Part shown: positions 8,701 to 15,558 of the stretch, piece after piece | Layout of the letters: the number at the start of each line of letters is the position of its first letter | Numbering within the stretch: the first letter of the stretch is position 1 | NCBI GenBank assembly: GCA_945898215.1 | Contig: CAMDHY010000019.1 | Location: forward strand, 1-51,992 | Reading direction: 5' to 3' | Source: Pseudoxanthobacter soli DSM 19599 | GTDB taxonomy: Bacteria > Pseudomonadota > Alphaproteobacteria > Rhizobiales > Segnochrobactraceae | DNA length: 51,992 nucleotides | Made by a program: the position numbers and the translations under genes | Notes under the pieces: model-generated | The model's input: only the letters and a program-made list of their open reading frames with translations | Told to the model about the DNA's origin: nothing | Database searches by the model: none

Positions 8701-11254
8701 TGGTCGACAACACGAAGACGGTCCACACCACCGCGGTGCCAAGGGGCAGCAGCAGGCCGCCGAGCAGGGCTGCGACGGCGGCCGGCGCCGAGACGGTGCG
8801 CCGGAGGTTGTCGAGCATCTTCCAGCGGCCGATCCGCGGCACTTCACCCCGCGCCGCGTCCGCCCCGGGGGTCTGAGGGCCGCGGCCGAGGATCCAGGGC
8901 AGCAGCTGCCAGTCGCCGCGCGCCCAGCGATGGTGACGCATCGCACCGACGTCGTAGCGGGCGGGAAACTCCTCGACGACCTCGACGTCGGAGGCGAGGC
9001 CAGCGCGGGCGAAGGCTCCCTCGAACAGGTCGTGGCTGAGCAGCGCCCCGTCTGGCACGCGCCCGGCGAGCGAGGCCTCGAAGGCCTCCACGTCGTAGAT
9101 CCCCTTGCCCGCGTATGAGCCCTCCCCGAACAGGTCCTGGTAGACGTCGGACACGGCGGCCGCATAGGGGTCGATGCCGCTGAGGCTCGAGAAGATGCGC
9201 TGGAACAGCGATCCCTCCCGCCCGACTGGAAGTGACGGCGTCACCCGCGGCTGCAGCACCGCGTAGCCCTCCACCACCCGGCCCGCCGGCGCGTCGAAGC
9301 GCGGGCGGTTGAGCGGGTGGGCCATCTTGCCGATCAGCCGGCGGACGGTGTCGCGCGGCAGCCGCGTGTCGCTGTCCAGCGTGACGACGTAGCGGATGCC
9401 GGCCGGTGGCGACGGCGCCGCACCGTCGATGTCCATGAAGGTGGTGGCGCCGTTGCCGAGCAGCAGGCGGTTCAGCTCGTGCAACTTGCCGCGCTTGCGC
9501 TCCCAGCCGATCCAGCGCCCCTCGCTCTCGCTCCAGACGCGACGGCGATGGAAGAGGAGAAAGCGGGCGCCGCCTTCTGCCCGGCCGTGTCGCCGGTTGA
9601 GCCGGGCGATGCCACCCGCCGCGGCCGCCAGCAGCGCCTCTTCGCCCTCGACGTGCTCGCTCGCCGCATCGGTGAAGTCTGACAGCAGGGCGAAGTGCAG
9701 GTCGCCCTCCGGGCTCGCGAGATAGTGCACCTCCAAGCGCTCGATCTGCTCGTCGATCGCAGCCTGTGTCGTCAGCATCGTCGGCACTGCGACCAGCGTG
9801 CGCATCGTCGCGGGGATGCCGTCGCGGAGCTCCAGGGCGGGCAGCGGCTTCGCGCCGAAGCCGAAGGCGACGAACCGGTTGGCGAGCGCGACTGCGGCGT
9901 CGATCGCCGGCACGGCACCGAGAAGAGCGAGCAGAATGATCAGCCCCACGTGCGTCCCCGCGGAGACCAGGACGACGACCGGGATCGCCAGCAGCATCGC
10001 CGCGAGGATGCCGCTGGCGGCAACATAGCCGCTGATGCCGAGCGCGCGGTTGACCCCGACCGGCCAGCGCCGCAGCGGGCGGCGATAGCCCATCGCCTTG
10101 GCGAAGGCGTCGTAGCCGCCGGCGATCAGGTGGTAGCCCGGATCGCTGCGACGCGGGTCGGTCGGCGCGTCGCCGTCCCCGCGGTGCTCGTGGCCGGCCG
10201 CGACGGCCGCGCGCGCGATGTCGAGCTCGGTGCGGCCGGAGCCGCGGGCGAGGTCCTCGATGGCGCTGCGGTAGAGGTTGCGGGTCGGGAAATCCATCTC
10301 GCCGAAGGCGCTGCCGCAGGCGAGTTCGGCATCGACGAGGCTGATGTCCTCGAAGTGCAGCGTCCAGTCGACCTCGGCGATCATCCGGATGCTGGTGATG
10401 ATGTTGCGCACCGTCACGTTCGAAGCGCCCTGGCGACGATGGACATCGCGAACCGCGCTGTCGGCGGTCGCGCCCTGCTCGTCGAGGCGGCGATCGAGCC
10501 AGGTGAGCGCTGGCGTGATGCGCGGATCCTGGTCGCGCAGCCGGTGCAGCAGCTGCACCGCGAATGGCTCCGACAGGGCTCCGGTCTCATGGCCGGCGAA
10601 GACGACCGACATCGGCTCGGCGACGTGGCCGCCGACGCCGAGCAGGCGGTCGGCGAGGAGATCGGCGAGCTCGCGGGCGGCCCGGTTTTCGACGATCTGC
10701 TGGGCGAGCCGGCGGAGGTTCTCGACGAGGACGATCCGCAAGGTGATCGACAGCGCCCACAGCTCGCCGATCGTCAGCGGCTGCACCTCCTGATAGGCCC
10801 GCATGAAGCGCAGCAGCATGTCGCTGTCGTAGCGGCTGTCGGTGTGCGCCACGAACGCCCAGGCGATGCCGAACACCCGCGGGTAGCCGGCGAACGGACC
10901 CTCGGCGAGCTTCGGCAGTTCCCGGTAGTAGCCGGGCGGCAGATCGGATCGGATCTCGCGGACCTGCCGCTCGACCAGATGGTAGTTGTCGATCAGCCAC
11001 TCGGCCGCCGGCGTGATGGCGCGGCCTTCGTCGATCGCCTTGACGATGGTGCGATAGGCAGCGAGCAGCACGACACCGTTGTCGGCCAGGCGCCCGGCGA
11101 GCGGACTGCCCTCGTCCGGCCGTGTTCGGACCGGTTGGGCCCGCGCGAGGCTGCGAGCGTGCTCTTCGATGCGCTCGGCACTGAAGAGCTCCTCGCGGAT
11201 CGCCTCGTCGTCGCTCCAGGGCGGGGGTGCCGCCCCGCCGAAGAGTTGCCGCAT
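2708..11254 (-). CDS. ndvB: Cyclic beta-1,2-glucan synthetase (NdvB/ChvB/Cgs family)
   Basis: Inner-membrane enzyme that builds periplasmic cyclic beta-1,2-glucan from UDP-glucose, controlling initiation, elongation and ring closure; in rhizobia and Brucella the product supports osmoadaptation and host interaction. The 2,848 residues match family length (about 2,830-2,870). The GT84 glycosyltransferase domain carries the TLDSDTRLP motif near residue 626 and HHRWARGDWQ near 776, between clusters of membrane helices. A glycoamylase-like domain follows (about 1025-1420, with NIGLYLLS). The C-terminal GH94 phosphorylase-like domain has IGTGDWNDGMN near residue 2525. ATG 11254 gives the family N-terminus (MRQLFGG); the frame is open further upstream to 11479, but that region is AT-rich and reads as non-coding. 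Transcribed alone. Confidence 0.97.
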   Translation of the reverse strand: MRQLFGGAAPPPWSDDEAIREELFSAERIEEHARSLARAQPVRTRPDEGSPLAGRLADNGVVLLAAYRTIVKAIDEGRAITPAAEWLIDNYHLVERQVREIRSDLPPGYYRELPKLAEGPFAGYPRVFGIAWAFVAHTDSRYDSDMLLRFMRAYQEVQPLTIGELWALSITLRIVLVENLRRLAQQIVENRAARELADLLADRLLGVGGHVAEPMSVVFAGHETGALSEPFAVQLLHRLRDQDPRITPALTWLDRRLDEQGATADSAVRDVHRRQGASNVTVRNIITSIRMIAEVDWTLHFEDISLVDAELACGSAFGEMDFPTRNLYRSAIEDLARGSGRTELDIARAAVAAGHEHRGDGDAPTDPRRSDPGYHLIAGGYDAFAKAMGYRRPLRRWPVGVNRALGISGYVAASGILAAMLLAIPVVVLVSAGTHVGLIILLALLGAVPAIDAAVALANRFVAFGFGAKPLPALELRDGIPATMRTLVAVPTMLTTQAAIDEQIERLEVHYLASPEGDLHFALLSDFTDAASEHVEGEEALLAAAAGGIARLNRRHGRAEGGARFLLFHRRRVWSESEGRWIGWERKRGKLHELNRLLLGNGATTFMDIDGAAPSPPAGIRYVVTLDSDTRLPRDTVRRLIGKMAHPLNRPRFDAPAGRVVEGYAVLQPRVTPSLPVGREGSLFQRIFSSLSGIDPYAAAVSDVYQDLFGEGSYAGKGIYDVEAFEASLAGRVPDGALLSHDLFEGAFARAGLASDVEVVEEFPARYDVGAMRHHRWARGDWQLLPWILGRGPQTPGADAARGEVPRIGRWKMLDNLRRTVSAPAAVAALLGGLLLPLGTAVVWTVFVLSTIVLPTLIPLVAAIVPRRSGITIASHTRAFSSDLTLALSLSALIITFLAHQAWLMCDAILRTLWRLFVSRRHLLEWVPAAQVASGPGLGLAGTYRRMAGALVIAAAMLLVAWLAGQGTWVLAVPLAALWALSPAVAVWVSRAPHAAGQVAVSDTDARALRLTARRTWRFFETFVTAEDRFLPPDNFQEDPVAVIAHRTSPTNIGLYLLSVVSANDFGWIGRGDAAERLERTLATLAEMEHFRGHLYNWYDTRDLRPLDPRYVSSVDSGNLAGHLIALANALRQWRTDPAPTTALAGIVDALDLTRQQATALQGGRRTQTVTLPQFEAALAALAGTVAAVPDDDAGTVASRLAALSGEAETVVDIANALAIERGDDSGADMLFWARAVLASIESQRRDVAMPTAQRSAFHTRLADLEATARAMALATEFGFLLDPDRHLLSIGYLVPEGKLDANCYDLLASEARLASFLAIAKGDIPARHWFRLGRSVTPAAHGAALISWSGSMFEYLMPALVMRAPAGSLLEQTSRLIVRRQIEYAASMRLPWGISESAYNGRDLEYTYQYSNFGVPGLGLKRGLGENRVIAPYASALAAMVDPRAAVANFDRLSEAGARGRYGFYEALDYTPGRVPDGEAVAVVRSFMAHHQGMSIIAIADAIFGGRMRSRFHSEPAIQATELLLQERPPRDVSVAQPWEVESTAVARVHEPQTSGERRFTHATQPTPATLLLSNGRYTSLVTAAGSGFSRWGDLAITRWREDATCDDFGSYVFLRDVRSGDVWSAGAQPIGVEPDRYSVVFNEDRAVFARQDGTLATTMEVIVSSEDDAEVRRVSISNSGSRVREVEVTSYAELVLAAQASDVAHPAFSKLFVETEYLPAVGAVLATRRRRAPSEPEVWAAHLSVVDGQVVGRPEIETDRARFLGRGNGVRTPIAVIDGRPLSNTVGTVLDSIFAMRRRIRVAPGATVRIDFWTMVASTRAAVLDLVDQHRDTTAFGRAGTLAWTQAQVQLHHLGIDAGEAGLFQTLAGHVVYAAPAMRPSSDTILGGAGAQPGLWGQGLSGDLPIVLVRISDMEGLSFVRQLLQAHEYFRMKQLAVDLVILNERASSYVQDLQVALESAVRTSQSRPHSGGSVPGVVVVLRADLIPAETRRLLAAVARVVLVAQRGSLVDQISRVAAISGPARSAVTRSARDDGPTPPTPMPVLEFFNGLGGFADAGREYVTILGPGQSTPAPWINVIANPAFGFQVATEGSGYTWSVNSRENQLTPWSNDPVADRPGEVIYLHDDDTGDLWGPTALPIRDERATYVARHGRGYSRFEHTRHGIAANLLQFVPLDAPVKISRLTLRNLSARPRRISVTAYVEWVLGASRSASVPYITTQIDADTGAIFARNPWSAAFGSRVAFVDLGGRQEDCTGDRRAFVGRNGTLARPSALASGARLSGTVGAGLDPCGALRTTVDIPAHGRVEIVVLLGEATDADEARSLIARYRTANLDSVLAEVGRYWDEVLGAVQVKTPDRPMDIMLNGWLLYQTIACRVWARSAFYQASGAYGFRDQLQDGMAIAGTRPAMARAHLLRAAARQFVEGDLQHWWLPHSGQGVRTRISDDRAWLAFVVAHHVVATGDAAVLDEIVPFLEGQQLEAGEHDAFFHPTVSDETASLYEHCARALDHSLTVGAHGLPLIGTGDWNDGMNRVGEAGRGESVWLGWFLHAALEAFAPFAEARGEPERAALWRSHMVALRTAIEREAWDGDWYRRGFFDDGTLLGSAASEECRIDSIAQSWAVLSGAADPSRAEIAVASLDRELIRHKDGLALLFTPPFDKTALDPGYIKGYPPGVRENGGQYTHAATWSVMAFAALGDGDRAAGLFSLLNPINHARRRADVLRYKVEPYVIAADVYSVAPHVGRGGWTWYTGSAGWMQRAGVEAILGLRIEGDVMHLDPCIPKSWPGFEMWVRHGTARYRIVVENPEATGRGIRTASLDGTIVDERPLRLRLVDDGAAHDIHVALG

Positions 11255-11858
11255 GAGAGCTACCAAGACACTGCCCTTCCGCGGCAATCGCCGTCCGGAT
11301 CGAATTTCGGTGACGTGCGGGAGCGACGATTGCGCACCCGGACGGAGGGCGCTGCTCGAGACGGTGTCGCTGCGTATTGAAGACCGCCACATCTGCGGCA
11401 GCCGGCCGCGTCGACGCGGCCGCCAAGCCTGCAACATGAGACATAATTTGAGCATTTGCAATGAAAATCGACTAAACAAATTGATGTTATCGTACGCGTC
11501 ACGTCGTACTTGAAAATACTGCTAGCGTTTGTGCTGCTACAACAATTCAGGAATGACATTAGCCCTTTTTGATGATGTCTTTGTGTCTCAAGGAGAGATG
11601 TTTCGATATTGGCTCCCTGGCATCGGGCTCGCGCCGCCAGGCGGCCGGCCGCTTCAGACGTCCCGATCAGGCGACGTCCCGACCGGGCGAGCCCGAGGGT
11701 GCGCCGATCAAGCAAGCGATCGTGACCACCGTCCCCCGAACGGTGATCGCGGCACGGGTTGACCGGACGGTGTCGACCGCGACAGGACTGGCGCGGCCGA
11801 TTGCCTGCGCGGGTCGATCGATCGGCGGTCCGCCACCCTTGTTTCGTCATGCCCGCTG
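11255..11858. promoter_or_regulatory. Divergent control region between ndvB and the fecR-type gene
   Basis: No gene is seen here. About 11430-11600 is strikingly AT-rich compared with the surrounding sequence, as expected for promoters and nucleoid-protein sites. It contains a 5-bp inverted repeat, GTACG-N8-CGTAC (11492-11509), and a TTGAAA hexamer at 11510-11515. I could not identify a convincing -10 box at the right spacing for either gene. The 3' part (about 11620-11858) returns to high GC and forms a long leader for the fecR-type gene. Confidence 0.45.
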
Positions 11859-14800
11859 GTGCGGAGTTTTCCCGTCCGGCGGCGTTCTGATTCGGGTTCG
11901 ATCTTGCGCGTCATCTCGGCTGCATTCGTCCCCTTGGTCGCTGTCAGCCTCGCCGTGGTCACCGCCAAGGCTCAGGAACCGCCGCTCGCGGTCCCGGTCG
12001 CGTTTCCGCCGTCCGTCGCCGGTGTCGCCATCCGATCCGCCCCCGCCGCCGGCGCGATCGTCGCGGCGAAGGGCGGCGAGGAAGTTCTGTTCGTGGCGGA
12101 GACGGGTTGGCGGCCGGCGCTCGTCACGCAGGCGGTGCTCGCCGGGGACACTCTGCGCACCGGTCAGATCGGCACGCTGGCGCTGCTGTTCTCCGACCGA
12201 ACGCAGATGCGCGTCGGCCGCAACTCGACGCTCGTCGTCAAGGCGGCCGCCGCCGCCGGCCCGACCGAGCTGTCGCTGACCGAGGGCGCCGTCTGGGCGC
12301 GCGCCCAGCGCGGCGGCGGCGCGGTGATCATCGACACGCCCGCCGCCACCACGGCGATCCGCGGCACCGACTGGTCGGTGACCGTCGACGGCCCCCGCAC
12401 CACGCTCACCGTGTTCGAGGGCGTCGTCGAGATGACGAACCCGCAGGGCACCCTCACCGTCTCGGCCGGCGAGGCGGCGGTCGCGACGATCGGCGGGGCC
12501 CCGACGCGCGTCTACGGCGTCAACCCGACCGACCGCCAGCAGATGCACTTCTACCGGACGCTCCGCGGCGTCTTCGACATGCTGCCCGCCTCGCCGCTCG
12601 GCCGCCGCGAGATGCGGGCCGTCCGCGCCCGCATTGAAGCGATGCCGCCGGCCACGCGCACCGCGGAGGACTGGCTGACGCTCGCCGAGGTGTCGCTCGC
12701 CGTCACCGGCCGGCGGGCCGCGGCGGCGGCGCTGGCGCAAGCGCGCGCCATGCCCCTGACCGCGGCGCAACAGGCTCGCGCCGACCTCCTGGAGGCGCTG
12801 ATCGCCGGCTCGGAACTGCGCTACCGCGAGGCGCAGCGCCTGTTCGAGGCGGCCGCGCCGCGCCTTGACGGTCGCCGCCGCGCCTCCGCTGTCTACGGCC
12901 GCTTCTTCGCCGCGGCCCTTGCCGACCCGACGGTGGCGATCGACCCACCCTCCGAGGCGCTCGCCGCCACCGACCCTTACGCGGCGCTGGCACGGGCCTG
13001 GCTCGCCGGCTTCACCGACGGCCCGGAGGCGGAACTCGAGGTTCTCCGCGCCGCCGAGGCGCGCTTCCCCGACGCCGTCGTGCTGCCGGCCGAGCGCGTG
13101 CAGGCGGCCTTGCTGCTCGACCGGCGTGACGAGATGCGCGAGGCGACCGAGCGCGCCCGCGCCATCGACCCCGACGACAGCCTGACGCTCTATGCCGAGG
13201 CGACGGTCGCCTCGTACGTCATCCTCGATTCCGACCTGGCGCTCGCCAAGGCGCGCGCTGCCGCTGCGACGGCACCCGGAGACCCCGCCGCCTGGAACGA
13301 GGTGGGTATCGCCGAGGCCGACCGCGACGCGGTGCGCGAGGCCGCGGCCGCCTTCGAGCGCGCCATCGAGGCGGATCCGCAGAACGCCGTCGCTTACGCG
13401 AACTATGCGAGTTGGCTGCTCGACCGCGACCGCCCGCGCGACGCGAAGCCCGCGATCGACAGCGCGCTCGCCCTCGATCCGACGATCGCCCCCGTCTACG
13501 ACGTGCTCGGCCGCTACTACGTGCAGACTGGCGAGGAGGAACTCGCCGTCGAGACGCTCCTGAAGGCGACCGCCATCGACCCGGCCGACGCCGCCTCGCT
13601 ACGCAACCTCGCGATCGCACTCTACCAAGCCGGCGAGCGGGAGCAGGCCGTCCAGCAGATCGACAACGCCAACCGCCTCGACCCGAGCGATCCGCTGCCC
13701 TGGGTCGTCAAGACGGGAATCGCCTACGACAATCTCGAGGCGGATGAGGCGATCCGGAGTTCACGTGAGGCTCTCGCGCGCTACCGCGAGCGATCAGACT
13801 ATGAGTCGTCCGTCCTCGCCTACTCCCGCAAGGCCGGCTCCTATCTCATCGAGCCCTATCGGATGCTCAACCTCAACGCCTGGGGCAGGTACTACGCGGA
13901 CCGCGAGTTCGACCCGTTCCAGTCGGCCGGCTACTTCGACCAGGTGATCTCCGGCCCCGTCGATCCGATCTATGCCCCGACACCGATTGGCGGTCCCGAC
14001 GTCGGCAACTTCCCGCAGCGGCGCTCCCGCGATCTGGAACTGCAGGGGTTCCTGCTCAACCCGCTCGCCGTCTCGGCGCGCAATCGCTGGACGGACTTCC
14101 TGCGTCGGCCGTTTCTCGACACCGAGATCGGGGGCGGTTTCACATCGCGCGACAACGGACTGGTCGGATGGCAGGGCAATTCGGTGATCCAGGGCTTCTC
14201 GAACGCAACGACCCCGGTGTCGTTCCGTGCCAGCGTCGACACGCTGTCGCTGCCGGGACGCGAGCGGAATAGTGACTTCGCGTTGGCGGCCGGCAACTTT
14301 TCGGTGGGGTGGAGCCCCACCCTCTACGATCGTGTCCTCGTCTTTGCCGATCTGACCTGGCTCGACCCGGCGATGACCGGACAGAAGGGCGTCTTCGCGA
14401 CGCCGAACGACGAAAACCCAAACGTCGGCACCCAGGCCGGGATCGGCTGGAGTCATACGTTCGCGCACAACAACGTCCTGACGGCGGCGATCTCGGCGAA
14501 CGGCTTTTTCGAGCAGCGGTATCAGGAGACCTATGATCTACAGGACACCTTGATCAAGCAACGCGAAACCTATCAGCAGCGCGGGGTGGAACCAGCGATC
14601 GCCTATGCGGTCGAGGTCGGCGACGTCATCGTGCGGGCAGGCCTGGAGGGGGAAGCGTCGGCCTCGCAATCTTGGATCAAGCGCACCCGCTATCGCACGG
14701 ATCCCCCGAACCGACGGGTGTTCCGCGACGATGACGGCCTGGATTCTGCCCGGACCTATCTCGACCTTCTCTACAAGCCGGTCCCCGCACTTCAGTTCGA

Positions 14801-15557
14801 GGCGGGCGCCTTCGGGACCTGTTGGTCCGACAACAGCACCACGCAAGCGAGTTTCAATCCGCGTCTCGGCGTGGCGTTCGAACCGGTCGAAGGGCAGTGG
14901 CTGCGGGCGATGTACAGACGCGACGTCGAGGTCGGCGAGAGCTTCTCGCTGGCACCGGTCAACACGCTCGGCCTCTCGCCCCCGGACCTGCCGCTCGCGT
15001 ATGGCGGATCGATGGACACCCTCGCGGCGCGCTGGGATGCCGAGTGGACCGACCGCCTGTTCACGTCGCTCGAGTATCAGCACGTCGACGTCGAAGACAT
15101 GAGCGTCGGCATCCCCCGCTCGTTTTCGAGCTTCTTCACGGCCAGGGGGTGGCTCGACCGCCTGACCGCCACCGCGAACATCTGGGCAGGCCACAACATC
15201 GGGCTGTTCGGCAGCTACACTTACCAGTTCTCACACGATGATTCCGCCTCCGGCGACCAGCCGCTGCCGATGGTCCCCGAAGCCCTCGCGGCGCTCGGTG
15301 CGACCTGGGTCCATCCGTCCGGCTTCATAGCGACGCTGTCGGAGAACTACGTCGGCGAACGGCGCAAGTACCGTACTGGCCGCTATACCAACGGCGGCTT
15401 CTTCACGACCGATTTCGTCGGATCGTGGCTGTCGCCGACGCGCCACCTGATGGTCGACGTGTCGGTCTACAACATCTTCGACGAGCAGAACTTTGTCGCC
15501 GGGAAGGTCGAGGGTCCGGGCCGGACCATCCTCGCGTCGCTGCGTGCAAAGTTCTGA
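11859..15557 (+). CDS. FecR-domain / TPR / outer-membrane beta-barrel protein
   Basis: A 1,232-residue exported protein with three parts. A signal sequence (about residues 16-39, ending at AKAQ) is followed by a FecR domain (about 95-210, with TAIRGTDWSVTVDG and FEGVVEM). Next come tandem tetratricopeptide repeats (about 250-650; repeated A-x-x-x-x-P-x-D/N-A patterns). The C-terminal ~490 residues alternate polar and aromatic residues, as in an outer-membrane barrel, and end in Phe (ASLRAKF), the usual outer-membrane assembly signal. The start is uncertain: GTG 11859 is used here, but TTG near 11904 also leaves a signal peptide. One base separates its stop from the cyclase start, so the two are surely cotranscribed. 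Role inferred: outer-membrane sensor or assembly platform working with the cyclase. Confidence 0.8.
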   Translation: MRSFPVRRRSDSGSILRVISAAFVPLVAVSLAVVTAKAQEPPLAVPVAFPPSVAGVAIRSAPAAGAIVAAKGGEEVLFVAETGWRPALVTQAVLAGDTLRTGQIGTLALLFSDRTQMRVGRNSTLVVKAAAAAGPTELSLTEGAVWARAQRGGGAVIIDTPAATTAIRGTDWSVTVDGPRTTLTVFEGVVEMTNPQGTLTVSAGEAAVATIGGAPTRVYGVNPTDRQQMHFYRTLRGVFDMLPASPLGRREMRAVRARIEAMPPATRTAEDWLTLAEVSLAVTGRRAAAAALAQARAMPLTAAQQARADLLEALIAGSELRYREAQRLFEAAAPRLDGRRRASAVYGRFFAAALADPTVAIDPPSEALAATDPYAALARAWLAGFTDGPEAELEVLRAAEARFPDAVVLPAERVQAALLLDRRDEMREATERARAIDPDDSLTLYAEATVASYVILDSDLALAKARAAAATAPGDPAAWNEVGIAEADRDAVREAAAAFERAIEADPQNAVAYANYASWLLDRDRPRDAKPAIDSALALDPTIAPVYDVLGRYYVQTGEEELAVETLLKATAIDPADAASLRNLAIALYQAGEREQAVQQIDNANRLDPSDPLPWVVKTGIAYDNLEADEAIRSSREALARYRERSDYESSVLAYSRKAGSYLIEPYRMLNLNAWGRYYADREFDPFQSAGYFDQVISGPVDPIYAPTPIGGPDVGNFPQRRSRDLELQGFLLNPLAVSARNRWTDFLRRPFLDTEIGGGFTSRDNGLVGWQGNSVIQGFSNATTPVSFRASVDTLSLPGRERNSDFALAAGNFSVGWSPTLYDRVLVFADLTWLDPAMTGQKGVFATPNDENPNVGTQAGIGWSHTFAHNNVLTAAISANGFFEQRYQETYDLQDTLIKQRETYQQRGVEPAIAYAVEVGDVIVRAGLEGEASASQSWIKRTRYRTDPPNRRVFRDDDGLDSARTYLDLLYKPVPALQFEAGAFGTCWSDNSTTQASFNPRLGVAFEPVEGQWLRAMYRRDVEVGESFSLAPVNTLGLSPPDLPLAYGGSMDTLAARWDAEWTDRLFTSLEYQHVDVEDMSVGIPRSFSSFFTARGWLDRLTATANIWAGHNIGLFGSYTYQFSHDDSASGDQPLPMVPEALAALGATWVHPSGFIATLSENYVGERRKYRTGRYTNGGFFTTDFVGSWLSPTRHLMVDVSVYNIFDEQNFVAGKVEGPGRTILASLRAKF

Positions 15558-15558
15558 C

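Noticed and set aside
3861-8726. A 1,621-codon minus-strand frame overlapping ndvB in another phase
   Set aside because: Arg/Pro-rich shadow of the real ndvB frame; no motifs and no start signal.
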